Positions 1-10,267 of a DNA stretch of 64,000 nucleotides are shown in pieces (position 1 is the first letter of the stretch; each line of letters opens with the position of its first letter). Under the pieces are notes generated by a model. The model was not told the DNA's origin. It did no database searches and was given only the letters and a program-made list of their open reading frames with translations. This stretch comes from Gari tellinella (Eukaryota > Mollusca > Bivalvia > Cardiida > Psammobiidae): contig OV277861.1 of NCBI GenBank assembly GCA_922989275.2, positions 49,763,623 through 49,827,622 on the forward strand. The letters run 5' to 3'. The translations under genes and the position numbers were made by a program.

Positions 1-1
1 T

Positions 2-156
2 GGTGAAAAGGTGCTCGACTCTGTGAAGAACTACTATGGAAAGGAGCTGGGCTGTACAGCAGACCTCAAGACCCAGGCTTGTATCTCCTCGGGGAAACCA
101 TTGTCCAAACAAGTCAGACAGGCACTGGCGGAAATCCATGATGAAGTTACTAACAA
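2..156 (+). CDS. AS3MT: AS3MT exon 1 of window (partial)
   Basis: Codons start at 2 (GEKVLDSVKNYYGKELG...) and run open to the donor AA|GTGAGT at 157. The exon includes the Cys32 counterpart in ADLKTQAC. It ends two bases into a Lys codon completed by exon 2. The 5' boundary lies outside the window. Confidence 0.9.
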
Positions 157-3100
157 GTGAGTAAAACTGTTATTCTTACTCTGAAGAAAGCCACAGGCCG
201 AAACATTAAGAAAAAAAGCCCCAACATTGTTCAAACTTAAGAGTTATTCTCTGTATTTCATATTTTATTAACAAGGAGGCAGAAATTTGTCGATTATAAG
301 GGAATAGGGTCAAGACCCTTTTAGAGGGTAAAAAAATTGCAATGATTTAGACAGGTATTTAACCCATTACCCCATAGCCTGTTTTTAGTTTTCAAAACAT
401 GTGACTACTTAAAGCAGGTTGAAAGTAAAGCAGAATGTGCCTTTACTTTCAGCCTGCTTAAAGCTACAATCTGCTAGTAAAAAGAAAATATTTCTGATGG
501 TTTATATTCATGACTGTATAAAGTGGAAGTATTTTCTTCAATGAAGGAAAAAAGAAAAGGCATAAAAATGCATATTTATGGGGTAATAGGTTAAGTGTTT
601 ATTACAGGTAGCTGCTTACAGTGGGTTGGAAGTTAAGCAAAAAGCTCCAGTAGAACATTTTTTTCTATAACTACAGCCTACGTTAAGCAGTCACCTGTCA
701 AGGTGTAACTTATTATACAGGTATTAAATTTGAATTACTCTATGAAGGTTTTTACATACACCTTACCTTTCCTCTTACGATGAAGAATCAAAATAACCCA
801 GCACTCTGTCTATTGACAGCTTTTGTTAATCCTAGCACATGGAAGCTTAAAGCAGGTTGAAAGTAAAGCAGAAGGCAATTACTTTCAACAAGCTTGAAGT
901 GGTCATCTGTCTTCAAAATTAGAAACAGACTATGGGGTAAAGGGTTAACCCATTACCCTATAGCCTATTTTTCATTTAGTAGAGAGGTGTCCATTTAAAG
1001 CAGGTTGAAAGTAAAGTAGAATGCGCCATAAGGTGCTTTCTGCTTTACTTTCAGCCAGCTTTAAGCTACCATGTGCTACAAAATATTTACTATGATGCAT
1101 ATTCATGTTTGTACAAATTGGAACTATTTTCTTGAGTTGAATAAATAAAAGGCGTAAAAAGCGTATTTATGGGGTAATGGGTTAAGAAAGGGCTAAAGGC
1201 TTCATATAGCACTTATATAACTGGGTGGGTGGAGATGACCTAAGGCACTTGTGCAGAGGATAGGGTTAACCAGATTTATTTTATTTTGAAGGTATTACGG
1301 CTGTGGCTTAGTCATCCCAGAGAAGTTAGAAGGTACAAAAGTCCTTGACCTTGGCAGTGGTAGTGGCCGGGATTGTTTTGCAGTCAGTAAACTGGTTGGC
1401 CAGGAGGGTCATGTGACAGGTCTCGACATGACAGATGAGCAGGTAATTGATTCCTAACCTTTCAACCCCCTCTTTATGAACTCACTAAAACTGCCAGACT
1501 CTGTTCATATTACAATTACCCATTACCTCATTGCCTGTTTCTAGTTTTGAAAACAAGTCACTACCTAAAGCAGGTTGAAAGTAAAGCAGAATGCGCCTTT
1601 AGGCACATTCTGCTTTACTTTCAGCCTGCTTTAAGCTACTATCTGCTAGACAAAGGAAGGCGCATCCTGTTTTACTTTCAACCTGCTTTAAGTGACCACA
1701 TGTCTGCAAAACTAGAAACAGCCTATGGGGTAATGGGTTAAGCATTCACCTGTCTTAGACACCTAATAATTAATACTAGTCAGTTTAATGGTCATACTAA
1801 TTAGGTTTTACTGTGTTGTGTAATATTTCAGCTGGGGACTGCCAATAAGTACATAGACTATCACAAGGACAAGTTTGGCTACAGCCAGGCCAATGTGAAG
1901 TTTGTGAAAGGATACATTGAGAAGATTAGAGAGGCAGGAGTAGCAGAAAATTCTCTCGATATAATTATGTAAGTAACAACAACCTAGTATATTAACCCTT
2001 TACACCATAGGCTGTTTCTAGTAATAAGGCACATTCACTCTGCTTTAACCCATTACCCCATATACTGTTTCTAGTTTTGAAGATGGGTGTCCACTTAAAG
2101 CAGATTGAAAGTAAAGCAGAATGCGCCTTAAGGCGCATTCTGCTTTACTTTCAGCCTGCTCTAAGCCTCTATCTTCTAAAATATAGAAAATATTTCTTAT
2201 GATACCTATTTATAAAGTATAAATCAAAAACATTTTCTTCAGTGGAGGAATAAATCAAAAGTGTAAGAGGCATATTTATGGGGTAATGGGTTAAGCCACC
2301 TCTGCTAGAAAAAGATATTTATTATACCACATCAGCTGCGGAAACTAAATTTGGTGTTGTAATACATCTTAGAATAGCAGAATTTCCTGTAACATTTTCA
2401 TGTTAATTTGATCTTGACCTTTGACCTCACAGTTATAGAAAAAATGTGACGGATGGCAGCTAAAAGCAGCATGACTGTAAAGCTTGTAGGAGCTTCTGCT
2501 TTACTGTTATTCTGCTGTAAGAAGTCATTTGCCTACAGTCTTGGTAGTGGTGAATATGGAATAGGGATTGATTTGATGAGGGGTCACTCCTGCGATAATT
2601 AGCCAAAGTTTGTAGGGTTGTGTTTAATTTCAGATCCAATTGTGTGATTAACCTTTCCCCTGACAAACAAGCCGTGATATCAGATGCCTACAAAGTTTTG
2701 AAGGTAAGGCAGCTGGTACATAAATCCTACTCCTGCTGACAATCAGACATTGAATCATATTGAAACCAAGCACAATGAGTCCTTCGACAAAATAACAAAA
2801 ACTATAACACGTTCTTCGATACTTTGTTTCAGTAGCTAAAAATGTATCAGACTTTGACTTAATCTTGATTTAACCTAGATTTAACATAGATACATATTTT
2901 TACCTATTGCTCCATAGATACATGTTTTAACATATTTTATGTATTCCTCCATTGAAGAAAATAGTTCCATTTTATACAGTATTGTACATTGACTTCCTCT
3001 TTAAAATGTATTTAAACCAGTAGAGGAAAATTATTGTGTAAAATAAATATAAAATACTGCTTGCTTCGCAATCTTTTCATTTAATTTATTATGATCAGGT

Positions 3101-6100
3101 AGTTGGATATTTTTTGAAATTTGCTATAATATCTCATTTGTTATAAAATTTGTGACTGACCTACAGTCGAACTTTGTTATCTCAAACTCGCTTTACTCGA
3201 CCTATCCGATAGTTCCATACATGAACTGCATTATTTTATTCACGGTTTAGTCAAACTTACCGTTCGCCCTAGTTTGCCAGCCAATGAAAGGGCTCTATTT
3301 CAGCGAGAAATGAAAAAATATATCGCATATTCGTTCAGCTTTGTACCGGGTATGGAAGAAATAAAGCAGGTTATGAACACGGTTATGGACGCCTCGCGCT
3401 AAGGCGGGGCTAAGCGCATTATTACGTCATTAGACAGTCATCGCTCAGCTGGGAAATAGAATACTATGTACATGTATGGAAGTTACATAGTACAGTATAA
3501 CCTATGTTTAACGACCATGATTCAGTGAAGAGGTATGACTATGTTAAAGAACTCTGTAGATAGGCGACTACTTAATGCATAATCAAATTAATACAGAAGG
3601 CTCACAACTGACCTTTGTGTATTACTTTTGTCCTGCATTAAGTCATTGAACCCTATAGGCGAGGAGTACACTCGTCATTTACAATGTACCAGTTAATGGT
3701 AAACTTGTCATGTGTAAACATTGTAGAACCACATCAGAGAGCTTATATTACAAACAAATGGACTCGACTGAATGAGAAATTGGAATTGTCTATTATAAGT
3801 GTTGGAGTTGAAAGGGTTAAACAGCCACCTGTATCTTCTTTTGTGTAATCGCTATACAAAAGGTTTGACTGTAAAACGTTTCGAAAGCGGCCATCAGAAA
3901 AGGAGTGGGTTTATTCTCAATAATATATGAAACTAAGGTGGCTATTCGTCAATGCATTAGAATAGCAATACAGAAAGCTTCCATATGCGTTTCTGCTTGC
4001 GTTAAAAAGCCACTCGTCTTTAACGCCTTCGAAGCCACAGGGCACAGGCATTACTTTTAATAACAGCGCAGTCCAGATCGATGTCATCTAACAGGTGATC
4101 TTAAACCGGCTAACTTTTCCTATACAGTTTTCAAGCTACAACCTTATAATGTGGCAGTGTGTTTGCACATATAGATCTATCATAGATGTGCATGTGCACA
4201 GGATATTTTGATTTGGTTTAATTTTTCACAAAATTACAGCAAGCGGGGTGGGGGTGGGGCATCATATTTGTCTTAAAGACAAAGCCATTCAAGGCTCTAG
4301 TTTTAAATTCCATTTGGTAGATTAGTTTTGTTTCTCAGGTGTAAGAATAAATTCGAGGGTTTCCAAAAATCCGAAGAGCCGCCCACCGAAATAGAGCCCT
4401 TTTATTGGCAGAAAAACTGGCGTGATATGTAAATTTTGTTGAACGGTATGAAAACTAGGGTGAACGATAACTGCCATACACCGTCCAACGCGCAATATTC
4501 GAGGCAACGGTAAATCAGTTATAGTTCATTTGTTTGAAAATTATGCAACATAACCTGTTCGCTCCCTACGGTCGCTCCAGGTTATATTGCATAATTTTCA
4601 AAAAATGAACTATAACTAATACATACCCATATTTCAAAGTTAAAACGTGGCTCAGCCACGTTTTAACTTTGAAATACGGGTATGTTTGATTTAACCGAGT
4701 TTGCGATATTGAAGTTCGTCTGTATGTCAAAACACATGATAGGACGTTACTTGTTGTTTACGCAGGTGGGTGGAGAGCTGTATTTCAGTGATGTGTACTG
4801 TGACAGAGATCTTCCAGATAGTGCCAGAAAACACGAGGTTTTGTGGGGTAAGTGGGGTAATTTTTGTGTTGTTGTTTAATTATATTTTAACCCATTTCTC
4901 CAGAAATACCCATTTTTAAGGCCCCACAACTTTGTATTGTTGCCCTATTATAGTAATCACCCTGTCTGTCTGTCAGCCAGTCAATCAATCAGTTCGTCAA
5001 TCAGGGAGAGAACTGTTAGTTACACAGCAAATTCTTCTCACGAGTACACCATGAGTTCTTTCCCTTTCCATACTGGTGAAACGTCTTTTACCCTGAATTC
5101 AAAAACATATCGACATGGTAAAAAGTATGTGGTAGGTCACATCAAGCAAGTGTTGTATATTGTTGAACAAATCAAATTGGCAATGATCAGCACATGTCAT
5201 ATTCATATACAATTCTCTGAAGCATTACTTTCTCTTTGACCAGAATCAGTACAATTTAACCCATTTCTCAATAGATGCACATTTTAATTTCTCGTATTAA
5301 TTCCCCACTGAAGAAAGTTGATTTAATTTAGTTTCTACAGTCATGAATATGTACCATAAGAAATGTGTTCTATATCCTAACAGATTGTAGCTTAAAGTAG
5401 GCTGAAAGTAAAGCAGGATGGCTGTCTTTAAAAATGACCTGGCTCAGCCCTTTTAAAGCGTTTGAAATGAGTCTGAGTGTGTTCTCAAGCATTTCATTGG
5501 TCAGATTTGAGCCTAGGCTCAAATCTGACCAATCAAATGCTTTTGAGGGATTTCAGACTGTGACAACTCAAAAGCTTTATAAGCATGGACCCTGGGGCCC
5601 GTTTCATAAAACTTTGTATGACAAAAACGGTCGTAAGTCAAAACTTCCAAATACATTTAATTTCTTATTTCCCAATCTAATCCTGTCTTATAACATCTCT
5701 TTGGAATTGTCTTGAAAAGATGATTCCAAAAAGATGTCACAATACAGGATTAGATGGAGAAATAAATAAAAATTAAGATTTTTATAATCTGACTTAGGAC
5801 AATATTTGTCGTAGGAAGTTTTATGAAACGGGTCCCTGGTTTCTAGTACACTAGCAGGCTAGTAGCAATGCAATAACTTTAGTTTTCTCATGGCTCTTCT
5901 CATTTATACTGAGATAGGACAGTACTGTATTTATAAACTGTAAATCCTCTCTATTACCACTATTAAAAGAGGGCTAAATTAATTATATAAAAGACAGGTG
6001 ACAGCTTAAAGCAAGGTGATAGTAAAACAGAAAGCTCCTTAAGCAGTCACCTGTCCTAAACACCCTATCCACACAATTTAGTGGTTGTAATAGAGAGATT

Positions 6101-9100
6101 TCACTGTATAATTTCACAGGAGAGTGTATTTCTGGAGCTCTCTGGTGGAAGGACTTGTACAGACTGGCTAAAGAGAGTGGCTTTAGTACTCCACGAATGG
6201 TCACTGCCAGCCCAATACCTGTAGACAGAGACGACTTCAAACAAGTGCTAGGTGAGTCTCACAATGCTTGTGAAATACAGCAAGCCCTGATAGAATGATC
6301 ATTCCAAGTTTGTCAGCCCATTCCTCCATAAACATCAGTGCAGATCATGTACAGTCTAACTATGATCGTTCGGATCACGCTGCTTCGTAATGACAGCTTA
6401 GTCTTGATTGGTTTCGTAGTCCCGTCCTACCTCTATGCATTTTATATGTAGAAAAAATGCAACACTTCGGATCTGAGCTAGTTTGGAAAATTCATTAGTT
6501 CGGATGCTTTACCTGTCCCCTTCAATAATAATTACCTTGTTTTCGTTGTATTAGGTTGAATGCACCATCAGCCAGCGCCAAAATTTTTCGCACATCGTAA
6601 ACATTTCACACCTATCTGCATGGGACGTTAAACCTCTACATTCACAATCGATAATTATCACATCATATACCAAGACTTGTTTGATCTAGTTGTATGATTA
6701 ATAATATGAGCTGCTTAAGGATTAATTGCTAGGTGAGTCCCATAGTGTTTGTGAAATACAGTTAGCCCTGATTGAACTATCATTCCAAATTTTATTGTGT
6801 TGTTAGCCCATTCCTCCATAGCCAAATTGTGTACTTCTAATGCAAATGGCTGCTTAATTCATTACTCCATAAAATCGCCTTTCGTTTATTTCTCCCCTGA
6901 AGAAAACAGTTGCAATTTATACAGCTTTGAATATTCAGCATAAGAAATATTTTCTTAATCACAGCAGATGGTAGCTTAAAGCAGGCTGAAAGTAAAGCAG
7001 AATGTGCATTAATGCGCATTCTGCTTTACTTTCAGTCCACTTTAAGTGGTGACCTGTCTTTAACTAGAAACATGCAATGTGGTAAAGCAGTAAATTGATG
7101 TCTTACTTATACAAATTGTAGGTGATGCCAAATTTGCATCGGTCACTTATCGCCTCTTCAAGCTTCCAGAGAAGATGGAGGCAGGTAAACAAGTGATCTA
7201 TAATGGAGAGGTAACAGGCATGGAGAATCAACTGCAGTTTGACCACGAAAACACATTCAAGGTATGAACTATGAAACTGGTGGGAAACTCTCTTCACATG
7301 AGTATCTTTAACACATTTAACCCTAGCGACATTTACAAACAGTGTACCTGTGAGGAATACTCTTGTCCTATGCAAACAGTTTAGATCCTGATCAGACGAC
7401 TGCTTAAGGAGCTCTCCGATCAGGATCTAAACTGTTTGTCATTTTTAAATGTATTGTTAAAATCAAACCTAAATAATAAAAAATGGACTACACTTATTTT
7501 GACATTGGAATTGTCCATTAAAAGTTTCAGGGGTGAATCACTTAACTTGTTAATCTGTATTTATGGATTCAACTGTTGGCTTAATCAAGCCGATTCAATC
7601 AAGTGAGCGATCCAGGGACATTATTGCCCTCTTGTTGTGTATAAATTGTGTTTTCTGAAAACTCCTTAACAGACGAGTCTTAACACTTTGAACAGGAACA
7701 GGAATATACTCACCCTTTGTAAAGTGTGTATCTATGAAGAGTACACTTGTTGTAGGCAAAATGTAAAGACTCAGATCAGAAAAGAGTGTGTCTGAAGTCA
7801 TAGAATTTCTATATAAAACATATTTTTTCCTAAAAAATGTTGAATTGTCCAAAACAACCCTAAATAGTAAACAATAGAATAGACTAAATTGGAAACTGGA
7901 ATTGTCCATTTGAAGTTTGAGGTAGAAAAGAGTTAATAGGCATTGACTGCTGCTAAAATAATTTACGTTTTGTTTTACGCAGACCGGTGACAATGTGGAA
8001 GTTGATGCAGAATTGGCAACCATTCTGTCGTGTTCCCGCTTTAAAGATGAGTTTGATTTCCAGCCAGTAAAGTCTGGGGGAAGTGGCTGTTGTAAGGCAG
8101 GAGTCAAGGTGAGCTTTTAGTAGTTTTAATGCCCCCATAGAACTTAGATGGGGCTTATAGTTCTTGCCCTGTCCATCTGTTTGTCCACAACTTTAACCAT
8201 GTCCAATACTGTCCAATACTTTAAAACTACATGTGATAGAGACTTCATATATAATATGGCATGTGTACGCAAGTCAAGAAGCTCTTGAGCTCAGGACATT
8301 ATTGGTCAAGTAGGTTGAGTATCCCAAACACATCTTGCTCAATTGAGAAGCAAGCCAGTATACAGATAGTTCACACTTGGCCCCAAGGGTTATAAAGCTT
8401 TCGAGTATGAGTCTGAGATTGTTCTCAAGCATTTTATTGGTCAGATTTGAACTTTTGCTGAGCAAAACCTCATATCTGACCAATCAAATGTTTGAGAACG
8501 ATCTCAAACTCCACTCAAAAGCATTAAATCTTGGAATCTCTCTCAGTCTTGTTTTTACAATTCTGCAGAGATGACATCACCACATACTATTGGAATGGTG
8601 ACATAGATACCATTATAAGCAACCCTTTAGCCCTTTCCTCAATAACAGTCAGTGAAAATCACCTAAATCAAACTGGTATAGCGTGTACAATAATAAAGTG
8701 TTTGAGACAATGGGGTGCTTTAACCTCTTCACTGCCATTACATCATCTGCTTTAAACAATTGTGGTCAGATATTTATTACTTAGATATAAAATATAAGTT
8801 AACCGACTAAAGGTGTTAAATAGTTCAGATCTTGATCAAACCCTTCATTACGCCAGGTCTGATCAGGATCCAAACTGTTTGCAAATAGCCATTGTACTCA
8901 GATAAAGCTGTGACTGGATTAAGCTACCACCTGTCATTTAGGTGCTTTTGTCAGGACTCTAGAGACACCCCAAAGGGCTTTTGTGGAGGAATGGTTTAAC
9001 AAACAGAGTGGAAAACAGTAACACCTCTGAGTCTCTATAACGGCTGCAAACTTGTAATAAGTATCTGGTGTTTAATGCAGGTGACTGTATTATATTCAGC

Positions 9101-9478
9101 TTTCACCTGTCTTTTATACAGCCAATTAGTTTTCTGATAAGTGGTCATAATAGAGAGGTTTTACTGTAAATTGAAACCCTGGGTGCTGATAAAGGTTGTC
9201 AGTTCTGTATTCCTGAAAAACAATATATTTCAACATGGAATATTGTAGCTAGTAAAGTTTATTGTCTTTAATCTATGTTGGGTTGTTTCTGTTCGAATTA
9301 TCTACTTTCGACTGTTTTTAATTATTGAATATTGTAGCTAGTAGGTTTATTGTCTAAAATCTATCTTTGGTTGTTTCAGGAGATTGATCCTTTTGAGTAC
9401 CTGGAGAAAAAGGCAAAGTGTGGAGAAAAGGCAGCCCCTGCTTGCTGTGGTCCCGCCAAGAAGACAGCATGTTGTTAG
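2..9478 (+). CDS. AS3MT: Arsenite methyltransferase, nine exons, N-terminus cut by window edge
   Basis: The enzyme transfers methyl groups from S-adenosylmethionine to trivalent arsenic in the cytosol (family knowledge). Spliced exons: 2-156, 1292-1442, 1832-1968, 2634-2703, 4766-4847, 6120-6251, 7122-7261, 7983-8108, 9380-9478. All introns are GT-AG and phases agree throughout, giving 363 codons before the stop; human AS3MT has 375 residues. The SAM-binding motif VLDLGSGSGRD is in exon 2. The four cysteines that bind or act on arsenic in the human enzyme (Cys32, 61, 156, 206) have counterparts in TQAC (exon 1), YYGCGL (exon 2), SNCVINL (exon 4) and GECISGALWW (exons 5/6). Aligning YYG motifs suggests only about five N-terminal residues are missing. 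The C-terminus is cysteine-rich (ACCGPAKKTACC), as in other AS3MTs. Introns are packed with MITEs. I see no clear polyadenylation signal shortly after the stop. Confidence 0.95.
359..594. mobile_element. MITE-A copy, AS3MT intron 1
   Basis: TTAACCCATTACCCCATAGC to TTATGGGGTAATAGGTTAA. The core palindrome around AAAGTAAAGCAGAATGTGCC is shortened. Confidence 0.88.
844..1185. mobile_element. Two MITE-A copies sharing one TTAA, intron 1
   Basis: A right-hand half (844-948) and a full copy (945-1185) meet at a single TTAA (945-948). The full copy has core GAATGCGCCATAAGGTGCTT. Confidence 0.85.
1292..1442 (+). CDS. AS3MT: AS3MT exon 2, SAM-binding motif
   Basis: The acceptor is TTTTGAAG and the donor is CAG|GTAATT. 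It encodes YYGCGLVIPE, the Rossmann-fold glycine motif VLDLGSGSGRDC, then GHVTGLDMTDEQ whose Asp is the usual ribose-contacting acidic residue of class I methyltransferases. Confidence 0.93.
1515..1741. mobile_element. MITE-A copy with a third core arm, intron 2
   Basis: After the palindrome GAATGCGCCTTTAGGCACATTC a further half-core appears (GGCGCATCCTGTTTTACTTT), consistent with recombination between two copies. Confidence 0.85.
1832..1968 (+). CDS. AS3MT: AS3MT exon 3
   Basis: The acceptor is ATATTTCAG and the donor is AT|GTAAGT. It encodes LGTANKYIDYHKDKFGYSQA through AENSLDII, aligning with the EKYLDYHMEKYGF segment of vertebrate AS3MT. It ends two bases into an Ile codon. Confidence 0.92.
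1992..2294. mobile_element. MITE-A fragment plus full copy, intron 3
   Basis: A 50-bp fragment at 1992 is followed by a full copy, 2045-2294, with perfect core GAATGCGCCTTAAGGCGCATTC. Confidence 0.88.
2634..2703 (+). CDS. AS3MT: AS3MT exon 4, catalytic Cys156 region
   Basis: The acceptor is TTAATTTCAG and the donor is AAG|GTAAGG. This 70-bp exon encodes SNCVINLSPDKQAVISDAYK. The SNCVINL cysteine matches human Cys156, required for activity. Confidence 0.92.
3172..4733. repeat. MITE-F split by about 1.36 kb of nested repeats (AS3MT intron 4)
   Basis: The left arm (3172-3256) opens TACAGTCGAACTTTGTTATC. The core and right arm resume at about 4620 (CCATATTTCAAAGTTAAAAC...GAAGTTCG). Between them, 3257-3310 is inverted against about 4386-4475 (GGGCTCTATTTC and CGAAATAGAGCCC). 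A separate hairpin with 40-bp arms lies at 4518-4614 (TATAGTTCATTT...AAATGAACTATA). Confidence 0.65.
4766..4847 (+). CDS. AS3MT: AS3MT exon 5
   Basis: The acceptor is TTTACGCAG and the donor is G|GTAAGT. It encodes VGGELYFSDVYCDRDLPDSA and ...HEVLWG, the GGELYFSDVY block of the family. It lies only about 80 bp after the palindrome of a MITE-F fragment. Confidence 0.92.
5256..5420. repeat. MITE-A half copy, intron 5
   Basis: TTTAACCCATTTCTCAATAG through ATATCCTAACAGATTGTAGC; it stops in the core at GTAAAGCAGGATGG. Confidence 0.8.
5440..5590. repeat. MITE-J copy 1
   Basis: Palindromic arms GATTTGAGCCTAGGCTCAAATC at the centre, with GAGTCTGAGTGTGTTCTCAA and its degenerate inverse outside. Confidence 0.78.
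5594..5836. mobile_element. MITE-E copy 1
   Basis: Ends GGGGCCCGTTTCATAAAACT and TTTTATGAAACGGGTCCC; inner arms CTAATCCTGTC...GACAGGATTAG around AATTGTCTTGAAAAGATGATT. Confidence 0.85.
5936..6108. mobile_element. MITE-G at the AS3MT exon 6 acceptor
   Basis: The left end is TAAATCCTCTCTATTACCAC and the right end TAATAGAGAGATTTCACTGT-A at 6108. One half of the core is deleted. Exon 6 begins 11 bp later. Confidence 0.85.
6120..6251 (+). CDS. AS3MT: AS3MT exon 6, Cys206 region
   Basis: The acceptor is ATTTCACAG and the donor is G|GTGAGT. It encodes ECISGALWWKDLYRLAKESG through VDRDDFKQVLG; the Cys matches human Cys206. A MITE-G ends 11 bp before the exon, so most of the acceptor region is transposon-derived. 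The donor site is duplicated at 6733. Confidence 0.93.
6247..6825 (+). repeat. Direct duplication including the exon 6 donor site
   Basis: 6247-6335 and 6729-6825 are diverged direct copies (GCTAGGTGAGTC, TTGTGAAATACAG, AGCCCTGAT, CCCATTCCTCCATA), about 482 bp apart. About 390 bp of AT-rich sequence without another copy lies between. Confidence 0.8.
6852..7096. mobile_element. MITE-A copy ending near the exon 7 acceptor
   Basis: TTAATTCATTACTCCATAAA with core GAATGTGCATTAATGCGCATTC; it ends 25 bp before exon 7. Confidence 0.83.
7122..7261 (+). CDS. AS3MT: AS3MT exon 7
   Basis: The acceptor is AAATTGTAG and the donor is AAG|GTATGA. It encodes DAKFASVTYRLFKLPEKMEA through LQFDHENTFK, matching the C-terminal domain (CRFVSATFRLFK... 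in human). A MITE-A copy ends about 25 bp upstream. Confidence 0.92.
7317..7555. mobile_element. MITE-N copy in AS3MT intron 7
   Basis: TTAACCCTAGCGAC to GGGGTGAATCACTTAA; core GCAAACAGTTTAGATCCTGA. A second, decayed MITE-N occupies 7672-7935 of the same intron. Confidence 0.82.
7983..8108 (+). CDS. AS3MT: AS3MT exon 8
   Basis: The acceptor is TTTTACGCAG and the donor is AAG|GTGAGC. It encodes TGDNVEVDAELATILSCSRF and a GSGCCKAGVK segment with a Cys-Cys pair. It is 42 full codons, phase 0 on both sides. Confidence 0.92.
8145..8345 (+). repeat. Dispersed repeat R (AS3MT intron 8)
   Basis: TGGCATGTGTACGCAAGTCA followed by AGAAGCTCTTGAGCTC. Copies occur at 16660-16859 continuing after 17118 (interrupted by MITE-P) and at 43545-43742. 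Confidence 0.75.
8375..8530. repeat. MITE-J copy 2 (AS3MT intron 8)
   Basis: TTATAAAGCTTTCGAGTATG, centre TTTTGCTGAGCAAAA, then CCAATCAAATGTTTGAGAAC. Confidence 0.78.
9062..9172. repeat. MITE-G fragment in AS3MT intron 8
   Basis: TTTCACCTGTC...CAATTAG and AGTGGTCATAATAGAGAGG with TTTTACTGTA match the right half of MITE-G. Confidence 0.75.
9380..9478 (+). CDS. AS3MT: AS3MT exon 9, terminal, cysteine-rich tail
   Basis: The acceptor is TTGTTTCAG. It encodes EIDPFEYLEKKAKCGEKAA, then PACCGPAKKTACC and TAG at 9476-9478. The paired cysteines resemble the metal-binding tail of other AS3MT proteins. Confidence 0.93.
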   Translation, partial: EIDPFEYLEKKAKCGEKAAPACCGPAKKTACC

Positions 9479-10267
9479 ATGTCTATCTTCAATGAAGTTG
9501 TACTTCTTGTTGAATTTACCACTTTATCCCATTTATAGTACAATATTACAGCATTTTAGTATATTGTATTTAACTGTTTCACTGACATGAACTATTCAGC
9601 TTAAATTGTCATCGCCCTTTTTTTTCTTCAAAATTTAGATTTTAGAAATTTTTACTGATAAAACACATAGACATGCATAAAGTGCAACATTTTGAATCCT
9701 GATGCAATGTCTTGTTACTGTGAGTCTGATCTGGAGCCCGTTTCATAAATTATGATACAACAAAAATGGTCGTCAAAACTTTAAAATACATTTAATTTCT
9801 TATTTCTCTATCTGATCCTGTCTTGTAACATCTCTTTGGAATTGTCTTTTTCAAGACAATTCCAAAGAGATGTTACAAGACAGGATTAGATAGAGAAATA
9901 GATACTAATTGAGACTTTTATAATCTGACTTACAACAAACAAAGTTTTATGAAATGGGTCCCTGGATCCTATCTGTTTGCAAATTCATGGCTGTGAAGTA
10001 TTATACAAAGTATTACACTATTATAGTCTTGTGTAGAGATATGTTAAGTTTGATATGTATGAATGTAATTCATGCTTTTTTAATCATGCAAATATTCCTT
10101 TTGATTTTCATTATTTTTACCTCACTAGAGTACAAAATGAACTGTCATGATCACATATCCTTCTTGGTTTAGTCAACAATATAATTGTTATCACTGATAA
10201 GGTAAAGTTTTAGGTGTTCATTCATGTGCCATGCCACAAAGTGTGCGAGTGTCCCAAGTCTTTGTGT
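9479..10267. other. AS3MT 3' flank
   Basis: Probable 3' UTR and downstream sequence, AT-rich, containing MITE-E copy 2. No convincing AATAAA is seen close to the stop codon. Confidence 0.5.
9733..9964. mobile_element. MITE-E copy 2
   Basis: Ends GGAGCCCGTTTCATAAATTA and TATGAAATGGGTCCC; central hairpin CAATTCCAAAGAGATGTTAC. Confidence 0.85.

Noticed and set aside
7370..7440. Strong hairpins as rho-independent terminators
   Set aside because: They are cores of MITEs in a eukaryotic intron and recur in dozens of places.
7595..8107. 170-codon minus-strand open frame
   Set aside because: It lies antisense to AS3MT exon 8 and across a MITE-N; no splice signals or domain support it.
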